Source: an uncultured Croceitalea sp. | GTDB lineage: Bacteria > Bacteroidota > Bacteroidia > Flavobacteriales > Flavobacteriaceae | Length of the DNA: 38,693 bases | NCBI GenBank assembly: GCA_937926215.1 | Contig: CALEYA010000199.1 | Span: 1-38,693 of the forward strand | Reading direction: 5' to 3' | Program-made: the position numbers and the translations under genes | In this document: positions 32,024 through 38,693 of the stretch, piece by piece | How the letters are laid out: every line of letters begins with the position of its first letter | Numbering within the stretch: position 1 is the stretch's first letter | Notes under the pieces: generated by a model | What the model was told of the DNA's origin: nothing | The model's input: the letters and a program-made list of their open reading frames with translations, nothing else | Database searches by the model: none

Positions 32024-32595
32024 GCTTTAATTTTGAGCTGTGCAAATATATACAACTTGGCAAACAACCACCCAAATAATATACCTACTGCTATTCCGGT
32101 GATTACATCCAACGGATAATGGACACCTATATAAATACGGCTATAACTCACAAAAAGCGCCCAACCCAATAAGAAAAAAGGCAATGCCTTGAATTTTGTT
32201 CGCAACACATATGCAAAGAACGAGGCCAAGGCCACCGAGTTTGCGGCATGGGCAGAGAAAAAACTGAATTTACCGCCGCAATATCCTTTTACCAAACGCA
32301 TTACGGGAATCATATCGGCTTCATAACAAGGTCGCAACCTTCCCAAACCATACTTGAAAAAATTGGAAAGTTGGTCCGTAGCGGTAATCAATAAAGCGAC
32401 GGCTATGATAACAAGCCCGGTTTTCTTTAATCCAAACGCTTTAAAGGATAGGTACAACAGACCTGCATAAATAGGTATGGTCACAAAACTTAAGGTCCTG
32501 GACAAATACATCCAAAAGGCATCCCAAGGTGTTGTGCCCAGACCGTTAAGGTATAGGAAGAGTTCTTTATCCAGTCGAATGAGTTCCTCAATCAA
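32020..32595 (-). CDS. PAP2 family phosphatase (membrane)
   Basis: A 191-residue membrane acid phosphatase. Seen: all three PAP2 motifs: K-x6-R-P at 81-89 (KYGLGRLRP), SAH at 114-116 in place of the usual PSGH (SAHAANS), and SR-x5-H-x3-D at 152-163 (SRIYIGVHYPLD). About five hydrophobic segments place the site at the periplasmic face. Relatives dephosphorylate undecaprenyl diphosphate or lipid A (LpxE/LpxF-like). With the overlapping ArnT-like gene it fits recycling of the lipid carrier or removal of a phosphate to accept a sugar. The Pro-Ser-Gly-His to Phe-Ser-Ala-His change is common in this subgroup. Confidence 0.92.
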   Translation of the reverse strand: MIEELIRLDKELFLYLNGLGTTPWDAFWMYLSRTLSFVTIPIYAGLLYLSFKAFGLKKTGLVIIAVALLITATDQLSNFFKYGLGRLRPCYEADMIPVMRLVKGYCGGKFSFFSAHAANSVALASFFAYVLRTKFKALPFFLLGWALFVSYSRIYIGVHYPLDVITGIAVGILFGWLFAKLYIFAQLKIKA

Positions 32596-32597
32596 AA

Positions 32598-32825
32598 CTA
32601 GTCGTTATATCGTGCCACTTCCCTATCGTAAAACGCGGTTGCAGCTTCAATCAAATGCTCCGCTTCCTCTTCCAGTTCTTTTTGGTCTTCCGTGGAAAAC
32701 TCTTCCAACCATTCCACTTGGTCATCTTCTAAATTGATAATAAACCTGGGGAATTCCGTGTGAACAATATAAATGCCATTGGGGAAATCTGTATTGTCCC
32801 CCAACAAAAACTTGGGTATTTCCAT
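32598..32825 (-). CDS. Small acidic conserved protein of unknown function
   Basis: A 75-residue cytoplasmic protein, acidic throughout, with a short N-terminal beta part (PKFLLGDNTDFPNGIYIVHT, about 4-23) and a C-terminal helix (about 45-70). I recall similar small proteins in flavobacteria but no named domain. It sits between the PAP2 gene (2-base gap) and the MATE gene (3-base gap) on the same strand, so it is very likely in one transcript with both. No catalytic residues can be identified. Confidence 0.75.
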   Translation of the reverse strand: MEIPKFLLGDNTDFPNGIYIVHTEFPRFIINLEDDQVEWLEEFSTEDQKELEEEAEHLIEAATAFYDREVARYND

Positions 32826-32828
32826 ACG

Positions 32829-34196
32829 TTAAGAATTGCGTATCAATCGCTTTGTTAAATAATTAAATCGAATATACAACATTACTGCAGATGCGGATAG
32901 TCCTAGTAACAAACCTATCCAAATACCGGTACTCTTGTACTCCGTGTACAAACCTAAATAGTAACTGGCCGGAAAACCGATAAGCCAATAGGCTATAAAG
33001 GTGATCAATGTGGGTATTTTTACATCTTGCAGGCCTCGCAATGCGCCGAGTACTACTACCTGGATGCCATCTGAAATCTGAAAAATAGCCGCTACCAATA
33101 ACAGTTTTGCGGCAAGAACGATTACTTCCGCATTATCGAATTGATTGGCAACATCACCTACATCCAAATAAATGGTGGGCAACCAATGCCTTCCCCATAA
33201 AAATAAAATGGCAAAAACCACTTCCAACAAGAATGTTAGTAGAAAGATAGATTGTGCAATTCTACGCAATGCCTTAAAATCCAACAAGCCTTTTTGGTTG
33301 CCTACACGAACCATGGCGGCAACACCCAATCCCATACCCACCATAAAGGTCATACTACTTAGGTTTAAGGCAATTTGATTGGCCGCCTGCGCATTTTTGC
33401 CCAATACGCCACTTAACCAAATGGCGGCGGTAAAAATGGCAACCTCAAAAAACATTTGCAAGGCGGAGGGAAAGCCAAGATCTACAATTTTTTGCATGAC
33501 CTTTCTTTCTATCTTCCTAAAATTAAACCCGGTTACATACTCCTTGAACCGTTCTTTTCTGTTCAATAGAAACCAAATGTAGCCCACCATAATACAACGG
33601 GATACCAAAGTACCTATGGCCGCACCTACAATGCCTAATTTTGGAAACCCAAAAGATCCAAAAATCAACAAATAGTTTAAAATGATATTGACCACATTGG
33701 CTACAATAGTCGCGTACATGGGAAATTTGGTTTGCGAAAGCCCCTCTGAAAATTGCTTAAACGCTTGAAAAACAATTAAGGGAACCAAAGAAAATGCTAC
33801 CAACTCCAGATAAGGAATGGCCAGTTCTACAACTTCAAGCGGTTGCTTCATCACATACAAGAGCGGTTTGCATAAAAGAATGACAATGAAGAGGGAACAT
33901 CCTAATAGGGTGCACAACACCAAACCATGTTTTAAAGCACTCTTTCCACCTGCTTTGTTCCCGGCACCGTCCGCTTCGGCTACCAAGGGCGTAATTGCGG
34001 TGGAAAAGCCAATACCCAAAGACATGGCTATGAACACAAAACTATTCCCTAAGGAAACCGCTGCGAGTTCTGCCGTACCCAATTGCCCTACCATAATATT
34101 GTCCGCAAAGGCAACAAAAGTGTGGCCCAGCATGCCCAAGATTACGGGGAAGGACAATTTTAAATTGTATTTGAATTCTTTTGTGTACTGCTTCAA
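32829..34196 (-). CDS. MATE family efflux transporter
   Basis: A cation- or proton-coupled drug/metabolite exporter of the inner membrane (NorM-like). Seen: twelve hydrophobic segments, LSFPVILGMLGHTFVAFADN at the N-terminus (MATE signature), AVSLGNSFVF, and GFSTAITPLVAEADG. I place the start at the TTG at 34196 (LKQYTKEFKYNL), which gives 455 residues, the normal N-terminus and a 14-base gap after mazG. The ATG at 34247 would add 17 polar residues and overlap mazG by 37 bases. The substrate is unknown. In frame and unbroken. Confidence 0.88.
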   Translation of the reverse strand: MKQYTKEFKYNLKLSFPVILGMLGHTFVAFADNIMVGQLGTAELAAVSLGNSFVFIAMSLGIGFSTAITPLVAEADGAGNKAGGKSALKHGLVLCTLLGCSLFIVILLCKPLLYVMKQPLEVVELAIPYLELVAFSLVPLIVFQAFKQFSEGLSQTKFPMYATIVANVVNIILNYLLIFGSFGFPKLGIVGAAIGTLVSRCIMVGYIWFLLNRKERFKEYVTGFNFRKIERKVMQKIVDLGFPSALQMFFEVAIFTAAIWLSGVLGKNAQAANQIALNLSSMTFMVGMGLGVAAMVRVGNQKGLLDFKALRRIAQSIFLLTFLLEVVFAILFLWGRHWLPTIYLDVGDVANQFDNAEVIVLAAKLLLVAAIFQISDGIQVVVLGALRGLQDVKIPTLITFIAYWLIGFPASYYLGLYTEYKSTGIWIGLLLGLSASAVMLYIRFNYLTKRLIRNS

Positions 34197-34210
34197 AGTA
34201 AAAAGGTTCT

Positions 34211-34996
34211 TTAGCGGTTGCCTTTGATGGTTTTTGCCTCGTTCCAAAACACATCCATTTCTGCCAAGGTCATATCTTTTAGCGCCTTGTTCATTTCTTT
34301 TGCCTTCCCCTCCAGATACTGGAATCTTCCTATAAACTTCTTGTTGGTGCGCTCCAAGGCATTTTCTGGGTTGATGTTCAAAAAACGGGCATAATTGACC
34401 ATGGAGAAAAGGACATCGCCAAATTCCGCCTCCATACGTTCTTGGTTAGCGCTATTGATTTCTTCTTGCAGTTCCGCCAATTCCTCTTGTAGTTTTTCAA
34501 AAACCTGTTCCGGCTTTTCCCAATCAAAACCCACGCCGGACACTTTTTCTTGAATGCGGTTTGCTTTGACCAAAGAAGGCAAACTGTTGGGCACGCCTTC
34601 CAACACACTTTTCTTTCCTTCTTTCAACTTGATATTCTCCCAATTTTGTTTTACGTCCTCTGCATTGGAAACTTCTACATCACCATAAATATGTGGGTGT
34701 CTATTGATCAGTTTTTCGCAAATCCCATTGGCAACATCCGCCATATCAAAATCATTGGTCTCCGAACCTATTTTAGCATAGAACACAATATGGAGCAGAA
34801 GATCGCCCAATTCTTTTTTTACTTCCTCCAAATCATTATCCAGTATGGCATCGCCCAATTCATAGGTTTCTTCTATGGTGAGGTGGCGTAAGCTCTGTAG
34901 CGTCTGTTTTTTGTCCCAAGGACATTGGGCCCGTAACTGATCCATAATGGTCAATAATCGGTCAAAAGCTTGTAGTTGTAGTTCTCTTTGGTTCAT
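34211..34996 (-). CDS. mazG: Nucleoside triphosphate pyrophosphohydrolase MazG
   Basis: Hydrolyses (d)NTPs to monophosphates, clearing non-canonical nucleotides and, in some bacteria, reducing ppGpp. Seen: 261 residues with two MazG repeats; the first has CPWDKKQT and the metal-binding EExxE...ExxD pattern (Glu42, Glu43, Glu46, Glu62, Asp65), the second has ELAELQEEI and AEFGDVLFS. The start is the ATG at 34996 (MNQRELQLQAFDRL); the frame runs five codons upstream. The RNA methyltransferase gene ends 18 bases upstream on the same strand and the MATE gene follows directly, so a common transcript is likely. Confidence 0.95.
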   Translation of the reverse strand: MNQRELQLQAFDRLLTIMDQLRAQCPWDKKQTLQSLRHLTIEETYELGDAILDNDLEEVKKELGDLLLHIVFYAKIGSETNDFDMADVANGICEKLINRHPHIYGDVEVSNAEDVKQNWENIKLKEGKKSVLEGVPNSLPSLVKANRIQEKVSGVGFDWEKPEQVFEKLQEELAELQEEINSANQERMEAEFGDVLFSMVNYARFLNINPENALERTNKKFIGRFQYLEGKAKEMNKALKDMTLAEMDVFWNEAKTIKGNR

Positions 34997-35014
34997 ATTT
35001 GCTATTGGCAACGC

Positions 35015-36172
35015 CTAGGTTTGCGCTTTTTGCTTTTTACTTCCCTCATACATTTCATAATACACCAATCTGGATTCCAATTTTCCGTTGAAGGTCTTGA
35101 TTTTTCTTGACGGGCGTAGTCCTACATGTTTTAAGGCCTCTAGATTGGAAGTCACCATCCATGCATTGGTGCCTGGGTAGGAATGTTTCAACGTGGTGCC
35201 GATTTTTCCGTAAAAATCCATTGGATCGATATTCAATCGTTCGCCATAGGGCGGATTGAAAACGAGATGCGTTTTTCCTTCAAAGGGCTTTTCCGTCCTA
35301 AAAAAATCCTTGCGCTCTATGGTGATGTAATCGCTAAGGTTGGCGTTATCCACATTCTCTTGGGCTTTTCGCACCGCCGATGGTGCCTTATCATACCCTA
35401 AAATAGCATGGTCAAACCCACGGATTTGATTTAATCTTGAATCCTTTATTTTTTCAAATAGCGTTTCGTCAAAACCTTTCCACTGTTGAAAAGCAAATAC
35501 CTTTCTATTGATATTCGCCGGAATGTTGCAGGCAATCATCGCTGCTTCTATTAAAAAGGTACCACTACCGCACATAGGGTCCATAAAATTGGTGCGACCG
35601 TCCCAACCACTGTGCAACAAAAGGCCTGCCGCCAAAACCTCGTTTATGGGGGCAATATTGGTGGAAATGCGATATCCCCTATGGTGCAAGGATGCGCCAG
35701 AACTGTCTAAGGAAACCGTGCAGTCGTTATTGTCAAGATGGATGCTTAAACGGATATCAGGATCCGCCGTGTTGACGGAAGGTCGTTCCCGTTCCACGTC
35801 CCTAAACTTATCGACCAAGGCATCCTTTGCCCGTTGCGAAACAAAAAGGGAGTTCTTAAAAACATCGGAATGCATTACCGTATCAAAAGCGAAGGTTTGC
35901 GAACTATCAAAATACCCGGGCCAATCCATCGTATAGATTTCCCTATATAACTGCTTTTCATTGAAAACCTTAAATGTCTTGATCGGTTTTAAAACCTTAA
36001 GTGCGGTACGTAGTGATAAATTGGCTTTGTATAGAAAGCCCGTATCCCCAGAAAAGGTAACGTTCCTTACCCCTTCCCTAACATTACTGGCCCCAAGGTT
36101 ACGTAACTCTTTTGCCAATAAGGGTTCAAACCCATATAGGGTTTTCGCCAGTAGCTTAAAATTCTCCTCCAT
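35015..36172 (-). CDS. THUMP-domain 23S rRNA m2G methyltransferase (RlmL N-terminal-like)
   Basis: A 385-residue RNA methyltransferase. Seen: a ferredoxin-like/THUMP N-terminal part (about 45-160) and a Rossmann methyltransferase domain with the SAM loop DPMCGSGTFLIEAAM (198-212) and catalytic motif NPPYG (306-310), which methylates the exocyclic amine of guanine. It corresponds to the N-terminal half of the E. coli RlmKL fusion, which in most bacteria is a separate protein making m2G2445 in 23S rRNA. The target is inferred from the family. It is divergent from the ZIP gene (72-base gap) and followed by mazG. Confidence 0.92.
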   Translation of the reverse strand: MEENFKLLAKTLYGFEPLLAKELRNLGASNVREGVRNVTFSGDTGFLYKANLSLRTALKVLKPIKTFKVFNEKQLYREIYTMDWPGYFDSSQTFAFDTVMHSDVFKNSLFVSQRAKDALVDKFRDVERERPSVNTADPDIRLSIHLDNNDCTVSLDSSGASLHHRGYRISTNIAPINEVLAAGLLLHSGWDGRTNFMDPMCGSGTFLIEAAMIACNIPANINRKVFAFQQWKGFDETLFEKIKDSRLNQIRGFDHAILGYDKAPSAVRKAQENVDNANLSDYITIERKDFFRTEKPFEGKTHLVFNPPYGERLNIDPMDFYGKIGTTLKHSYPGTNAWMVTSNLEALKHVGLRPSRKIKTFNGKLESRLVYYEMYEGSKKQKAQT

Positions 36173-36244
36173 AATCGGTTCTAGTATTCCCCAAAAATAG
36201 GCTAATTTTGCGCCTTATCGGTACAACCAATAAATAACTGGCCC

Positions 36245-36916
36245 ATGATTTTTTTGCTCCCGGTACTTGCGGTACTTGTGAGTTTTGCGGTGGTATACGT
36301 TACCAAACCAAAAAACCAAAAAAACATACAACTATTGTTGGCCTTTAGTGGGGCATTTCTTTTGGCACTTACCTTTTTTGAGCTATTGCCGGAAGTATAT
36401 GAAACGGAAAATACCAAATCCATTGCCCTTTTCATCCTAGCCGGCATCCTGCTCCAAGTTTTCTTGGAGTTCTTTTCTAAAGGTGCGGAACATGGCCATA
36501 TGCATTTGGACCTTAAAAAAAATCGTTTTCCATTTATCCTCTTTTTAAGTCTTTCTTTGCATGCCCTTATTGAAGGAGTCCCCATTGCCAATGATGGTAC
36601 TATAATTTATGGCATACTGGTGCACAAGGTTCCCGTAGCTATTATCCTTTCTATCTTTTTGATAAATTCCAACTTAAAGACAGTATATACTTTATTGTTT
36701 ATTGGCTTGTTTTCTTTGATGACACCTCTTGGGGGATGGTTCGCCCAAAACGTGGAATTTGTTTCTAGCTATGCCAATGAACTTACGGCAGTGGCCATAG
36801 GGGTCTTTCTTCACATTTCTACCGTTGTCCTTTTTGAAAGTGCCCAAAACCATGCGTTTAACCTAGGAAAGCTTGTAGTGATTATTTTAGGGATTGGTAT
36901 TGCTTATTTTTTATGA
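36245..36916 (+). CDS. ZIP family divalent metal transporter
   Basis: A 223-residue inner-membrane transporter with about eight segments, importing zinc or other divalent metals. Seen: a histidine-containing cytoplasmic loop (AEHGHMHLDLK, 81-91), and metal-site helices with LHALIEGVP (His106, Glu110) and GILVHKVPVA (His127), the HxxxE and H(N)KxPxA patterns of the family. The start is the ATG at 36245. It converges with the hemolysin III gene, 30 bases apart. There is no visible Fur/Zur box, so regulation is not clear. Confidence 0.92.
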   Translation: MIFLLPVLAVLVSFAVVYVTKPKNQKNIQLLLAFSGAFLLALTFFELLPEVYETENTKSIALFILAGILLQVFLEFFSKGAEHGHMHLDLKKNRFPFILFLSLSLHALIEGVPIANDGTIIYGILVHKVPVAIILSIFLINSNLKTVYTLLFIGLFSLMTPLGGWFAQNVEFVSSYANELTAVAIGVFLHISTVVLFESAQNHAFNLGKLVVIILGIGIAYFL

Positions 36917-36946
36917 AGTGATGCAATCCTGATTTTCAACTCGTTG

Positions 36947-37570
36947 TTACAAAACAATATTTGTGACCATCAACCAATGACTTATGGCACCACCCAAAAC
37001 AAAAAGATGCCAGATAAAATGGTTGTATTTTATTTTCTTATTGGCATAAAAGAAAATGCCCATAGTGTAAAAAGCTCCTCCAAGCGCCAAATACGTCAAT
37101 TGTAATCTTGTTGCGTTCTCCACTAGAAAAGGCAGGTCTATAACGATTAGCCATCCCAAAATTCCGTAAAGGACCAAGGAAAAGACTTCGAATCTTCCGG
37201 TAAAGAACAGTTTTAAGAGTGTTCCAAAAAGTGCGATTCCCCAAACGGCGAGCAATAATGCCATTCCCTTTGATTCTTGAAGTAAGGTAACACAGACTGG
37301 GGTATAGGTCCCCGCAATAAGATAATAAATACTGATATGGTCCAGTATCCGTAATCGTCTTTTACGTTTAGGGTTGGAGGTCCCATGATACCATGTAGAT
37401 GCCCCAAAAAGCAATAGGAGAGATCCACTATAGATTAGGATGGACAATTTATGAGTATCCATCCATGGGGAACCTATGAAATAGCTGGCTCCCAAAATGG
37501 CTAATAGCATCCCTAACGCATGGGAATAGGTATTTAGTTTTTCCTCTAGAATCTCGCTTTTCTTTAGCAT
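36947..37570 (-). CDS. Hemolysin III family / PAQR-like membrane protein
   Basis: A 207-residue membrane protein with seven hydrophobic segments. Seen: EEKLNTYSHALG at the N-terminus (9-20), STWYHGTS, LDHISIYYLIAGTYTPV, and HFIWHLFVLGGAISHW near the end; the Ser and His residues in these places are the metal-site residues of the PAQR/YqfA/hemolysin III family, possibly ceramidase-like zinc hydrolases. The start chosen is the ATG at 37570; the frame extends 19 codons upstream, but that part overlies a promoter-like region. The original haemolysin activity should not be taken as its function. A promoter with two TAnnTTTG boxes lies just upstream. Confidence 0.9.
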   Translation of the reverse strand: MLKKSEILEEKLNTYSHALGMLLAILGASYFIGSPWMDTHKLSILIYSGSLLLLFGASTWYHGTSNPKRKRRLRILDHISIYYLIAGTYTPVCVTLLQESKGMALLLAVWGIALFGTLLKLFFTGRFEVFSLVLYGILGWLIVIDLPFLVENATRLQLTYLALGGAFYTMGIFFYANKKIKYNHFIWHLFVLGGAISHWLMVTNIVL

Positions 37571-37599
37571 ATCAAATTTGGAAGGTATTTTTAATTTGC

Positions 37600-37627
37600 C
37601 AAAAGTAGCCAAATATACAAGATGCAA
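37600..37627 (-). promoter_or_regulatory. Putative promoter of the hemolysin III gene
   Basis: On the minus strand: TTG (37625-37627), 17 bases, TACTTTTG (37600-37607), and a second consensus box TATATTTG at 37610-37617. Both match TAnnTTTG. The predicted promoter begins within the stem of the SusD terminator and lies 30 bases upstream of the gene start. Confidence 0.45.
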
Positions 37628-37661
37628 AAAACCCCATGAAGCTATGCTTCATGGGGTTTTT
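37626..37661 (-). terminator. Strong intrinsic terminator after the susD-like gene
   Basis: A perfect inverted repeat AAAAACCCCATGAAGC / GCTTCATGGGGTTTTT (16 bases each side) with a TAT loop. On the minus strand it ends in T residues; because the stem is flanked by A and T runs it can work in both directions. It lies 131 bases beyond the susD-like stop. Confidence 0.92.
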
Positions 37662-37792
37662 AAGAAACAGTTTTTAATATAACTTATCGGTCCACAGATA
37701 CCCTCTGCTTACCGGAATTCTACTAATCGATATAGGACTTATTCAGAATGATAATACATAAAAAACTGTTTCTCTTTATAGTAACGGGGAAA

Positions 37793-38693
37793 CTACCTTG
37801 GACTTTGTTCTAATTCTGAATTGAGGGTGATAAGCAAAGGCGCGATAGGTGCAATAAATCTATTGCTGTTGGGCTCCAATGTTATTGGTACTCCCTCCAC
37901 GGTTCGGGTAAGGCTAATATTGGCATTATCCAACAGGTTATACCGTTTTATATCGAACAGGCGCACTCCTTGTCCTGCAAGTTCCCGTCTTCTTTCATCT
38001 TTGACCATGGCCAGGGCCGAATCCCTATCCGTAAAATCTGGCTGTTCTAAATAGGTTCCAAACGCGAACCTAGTCACCAGTAGCGTATTAAGATCGTCAT
38101 TCACTGCAGTCAAATCCCCAACCCTTGCGTTACATTCTGCTCGAATCAAAAACATCTCACCTACAGAAGGGCCTATATAGGAAGTCCCATCAAAACCAAA
38201 AGCAAAATCCGTATTTGGACTTCTATTGAACGTTGGCCTAAAATTGGTAAAGGATGAAGGATATCTTAACCCGGGTCTTAAATCCGCAGCAGCATACATA
38301 TTGAGCAACTCGTCATTTACGAAAATATCAAACGCAGGAGCCAAGCCAGGAGGGACTTTGAACAAAAACAGTTCTGGATTGTTAAAGTAGAAAGGCAAAC
38401 CAAAAATAGTATTGTAATCCAATAACTCGCTATAATTGTTTAACGCATTATTGGCATACGTAAGTGCCTCCGCATAATTGCCCATGGCCAAAAATACTTT
38501 GGCCAAAATTGCATTGGTAGAAGAAACGGAAGGCCGTAACCTAAAGTCGGATAATTCTGGTAGGCTACCACTATCCAATGCATCCATTAAATCCTGTACC
38601 ACGACATCATAGACTTCCTGTACGGAAGAACGTAACAGCGGTTCTATGGCAGATGTCGTTTTTATTACTACACCCAAATCTGATGATGCGGAT
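37793..38693 (-). CDS. SusD/RagB family nutrient-binding lipoprotein, C-terminal part
   Basis: Partial: the frame runs open to the window edge (codons S-A-S-S-D precede LGVVIKTT), so the N-terminus with its signal peptide and lipobox lies outside. SusD-like proteins bind oligosaccharides or other nutrients at the cell surface above a SusC TonB-dependent channel. Seen in the 300 residues present: a tetratricopeptide-like helical part (SVQEVYDVVVQDLMDAL and NAILAKVFLAMGNYAEALTYAN), the GPSVGEMFLIRAECNARVGD helix, DERRRELAGQGVRLFDIKRY and the closing FIAPIAPLLITLN, all typical of SusD C-terminal regions. A susC-like gene is expected beyond the edge on the same strand. Followed by a strong terminator. 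Confidence 0.93.
   Translation of the reverse strand, partial: SASSDLGVVIKTTSAIEPLLRSSVQEVYDVVVQDLMDALDSGSLPELSDFRLRPSVSSTNAILAKVFLAMGNYAEALTYANNALNNYSELLDYNTIFGLPFYFNNPELFLFKVPPGLAPAFDIFVNDELLNMYAAADLRPGLRYPSSFTNFRPTFNRSPNTDFAFGFDGTSYIGPSVGEMFLIRAECNARVGDLTAVNDDLNTLLVTRFAFGTYLEQPDFTDRDSALAMVKDERRRELAGQGVRLFDIKRYNLLDNANISLTRTVEGVPITLEPNSNRFIAPIAPLLITLNSELEQSPR

Noticed and set aside
1-38693. Mobile elements, prophage, CRISPR arrays, toxin-antitoxin or defence islands, tRNA and rRNA genes
   Set aside because: No transposase, integrase, phage structural, Cas, toxin or nuclease-type defence protein is encoded, no regularly spaced repeats are present, and no cloverleaf-like sequence was seen in the short intergenic gaps. 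MazG and the small secreted pair could tempt such a reading, but MazG here is the standard two-repeat housekeeping form.

Overview
The window is an ordinary, densely packed chromosomal segment of a member of the Bacteroidota, most likely a marine Flavobacteriaceae (Maribacter/Zobellia/Arenibacter/Allomuricauda-like; the genus is a guess). The evidence is moderate-to-low GC, promoters of the TAnnTTTG type, weak Shine-Dalgarno sites, a SusD/RagB gene, a Bacteroidota-type SecA tail, a DUF4105/Lnb-type protein, and gene orders I recall from flavobacteria (recQ, kdsD, tatC, AhpD-like, lptB). I see no prophage, insertion sequence, CRISPR array, tRNA or rRNA.

Layout. 1-5368: recQ faces away from an overlapping run kdsD-tatC-AhpD-like gene, followed by lptB (LPS precursor, protein export, LPS export). 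5369-7083: a DUF4198 secreted protein and pssA on the minus strand. 7183-11931: a DUF4105/Lnb-like membrane protein overlapping an ABC-F ATPase, a shrunken methyltransferase-like protein, two tiny membrane proteins and a PduO-type cobalamin adenosyltransferase. 12057-16806: a DUF2795 gene with clear promoter and terminator, secA with a strong terminator, and an orphan HisKA_2 histidine kinase. 16856-21050: a secreted M14 carboxypeptidase-like protein and a secreted amidohydrolase. 21062-22040: two small secreted paralogues on the minus strand, each with a similar upstream element. 22041-24231: an M23-like protein, a UPF0173 metallohydrolase and an MsrA lipoprotein. 24284-26778: an ECF sigma factor, a membrane-anchored putative anti-sigma factor and a secreted DUF4097-like protein, all overlapping. 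26917-28483: ohr and meaB, divergent. 28553-32595: GtrB-like glycosyltransferase plus flippase-like protein, converging on an ArnT/GT39-like transferase plus PAP2 phosphatase. 32598-36172: a small conserved protein, a MATE pump, mazG and an RlmL-like RNA methyltransferase. 36245-37570: a ZIP transporter and a hemolysin III family protein. 37793 to the window edge: the C-terminal part of a SusD-like lipoprotein.

The main themes are envelope biogenesis (KdsD, LptB, PssA, Lnb-like, TatC, SecA, polyprenyl-phosphate sugar module), oxidative or nucleotide-pool damage control (Ohr, MsrA, AhpD-like, MazG), B12/methylmalonyl-CoA mutase support (PduO, MeaB) and peptide or glycan scavenging (M14, amidohydrolase, SusD). 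I did not find a dramatic new defence or mobile system. The least explained elements are the two small secreted paralogues with a duplicated upstream element, the sigma/anti-sigma/DUF4097-coiled-coil operon, and the methyltransferase-like protein that has lost its SAM-binding core.
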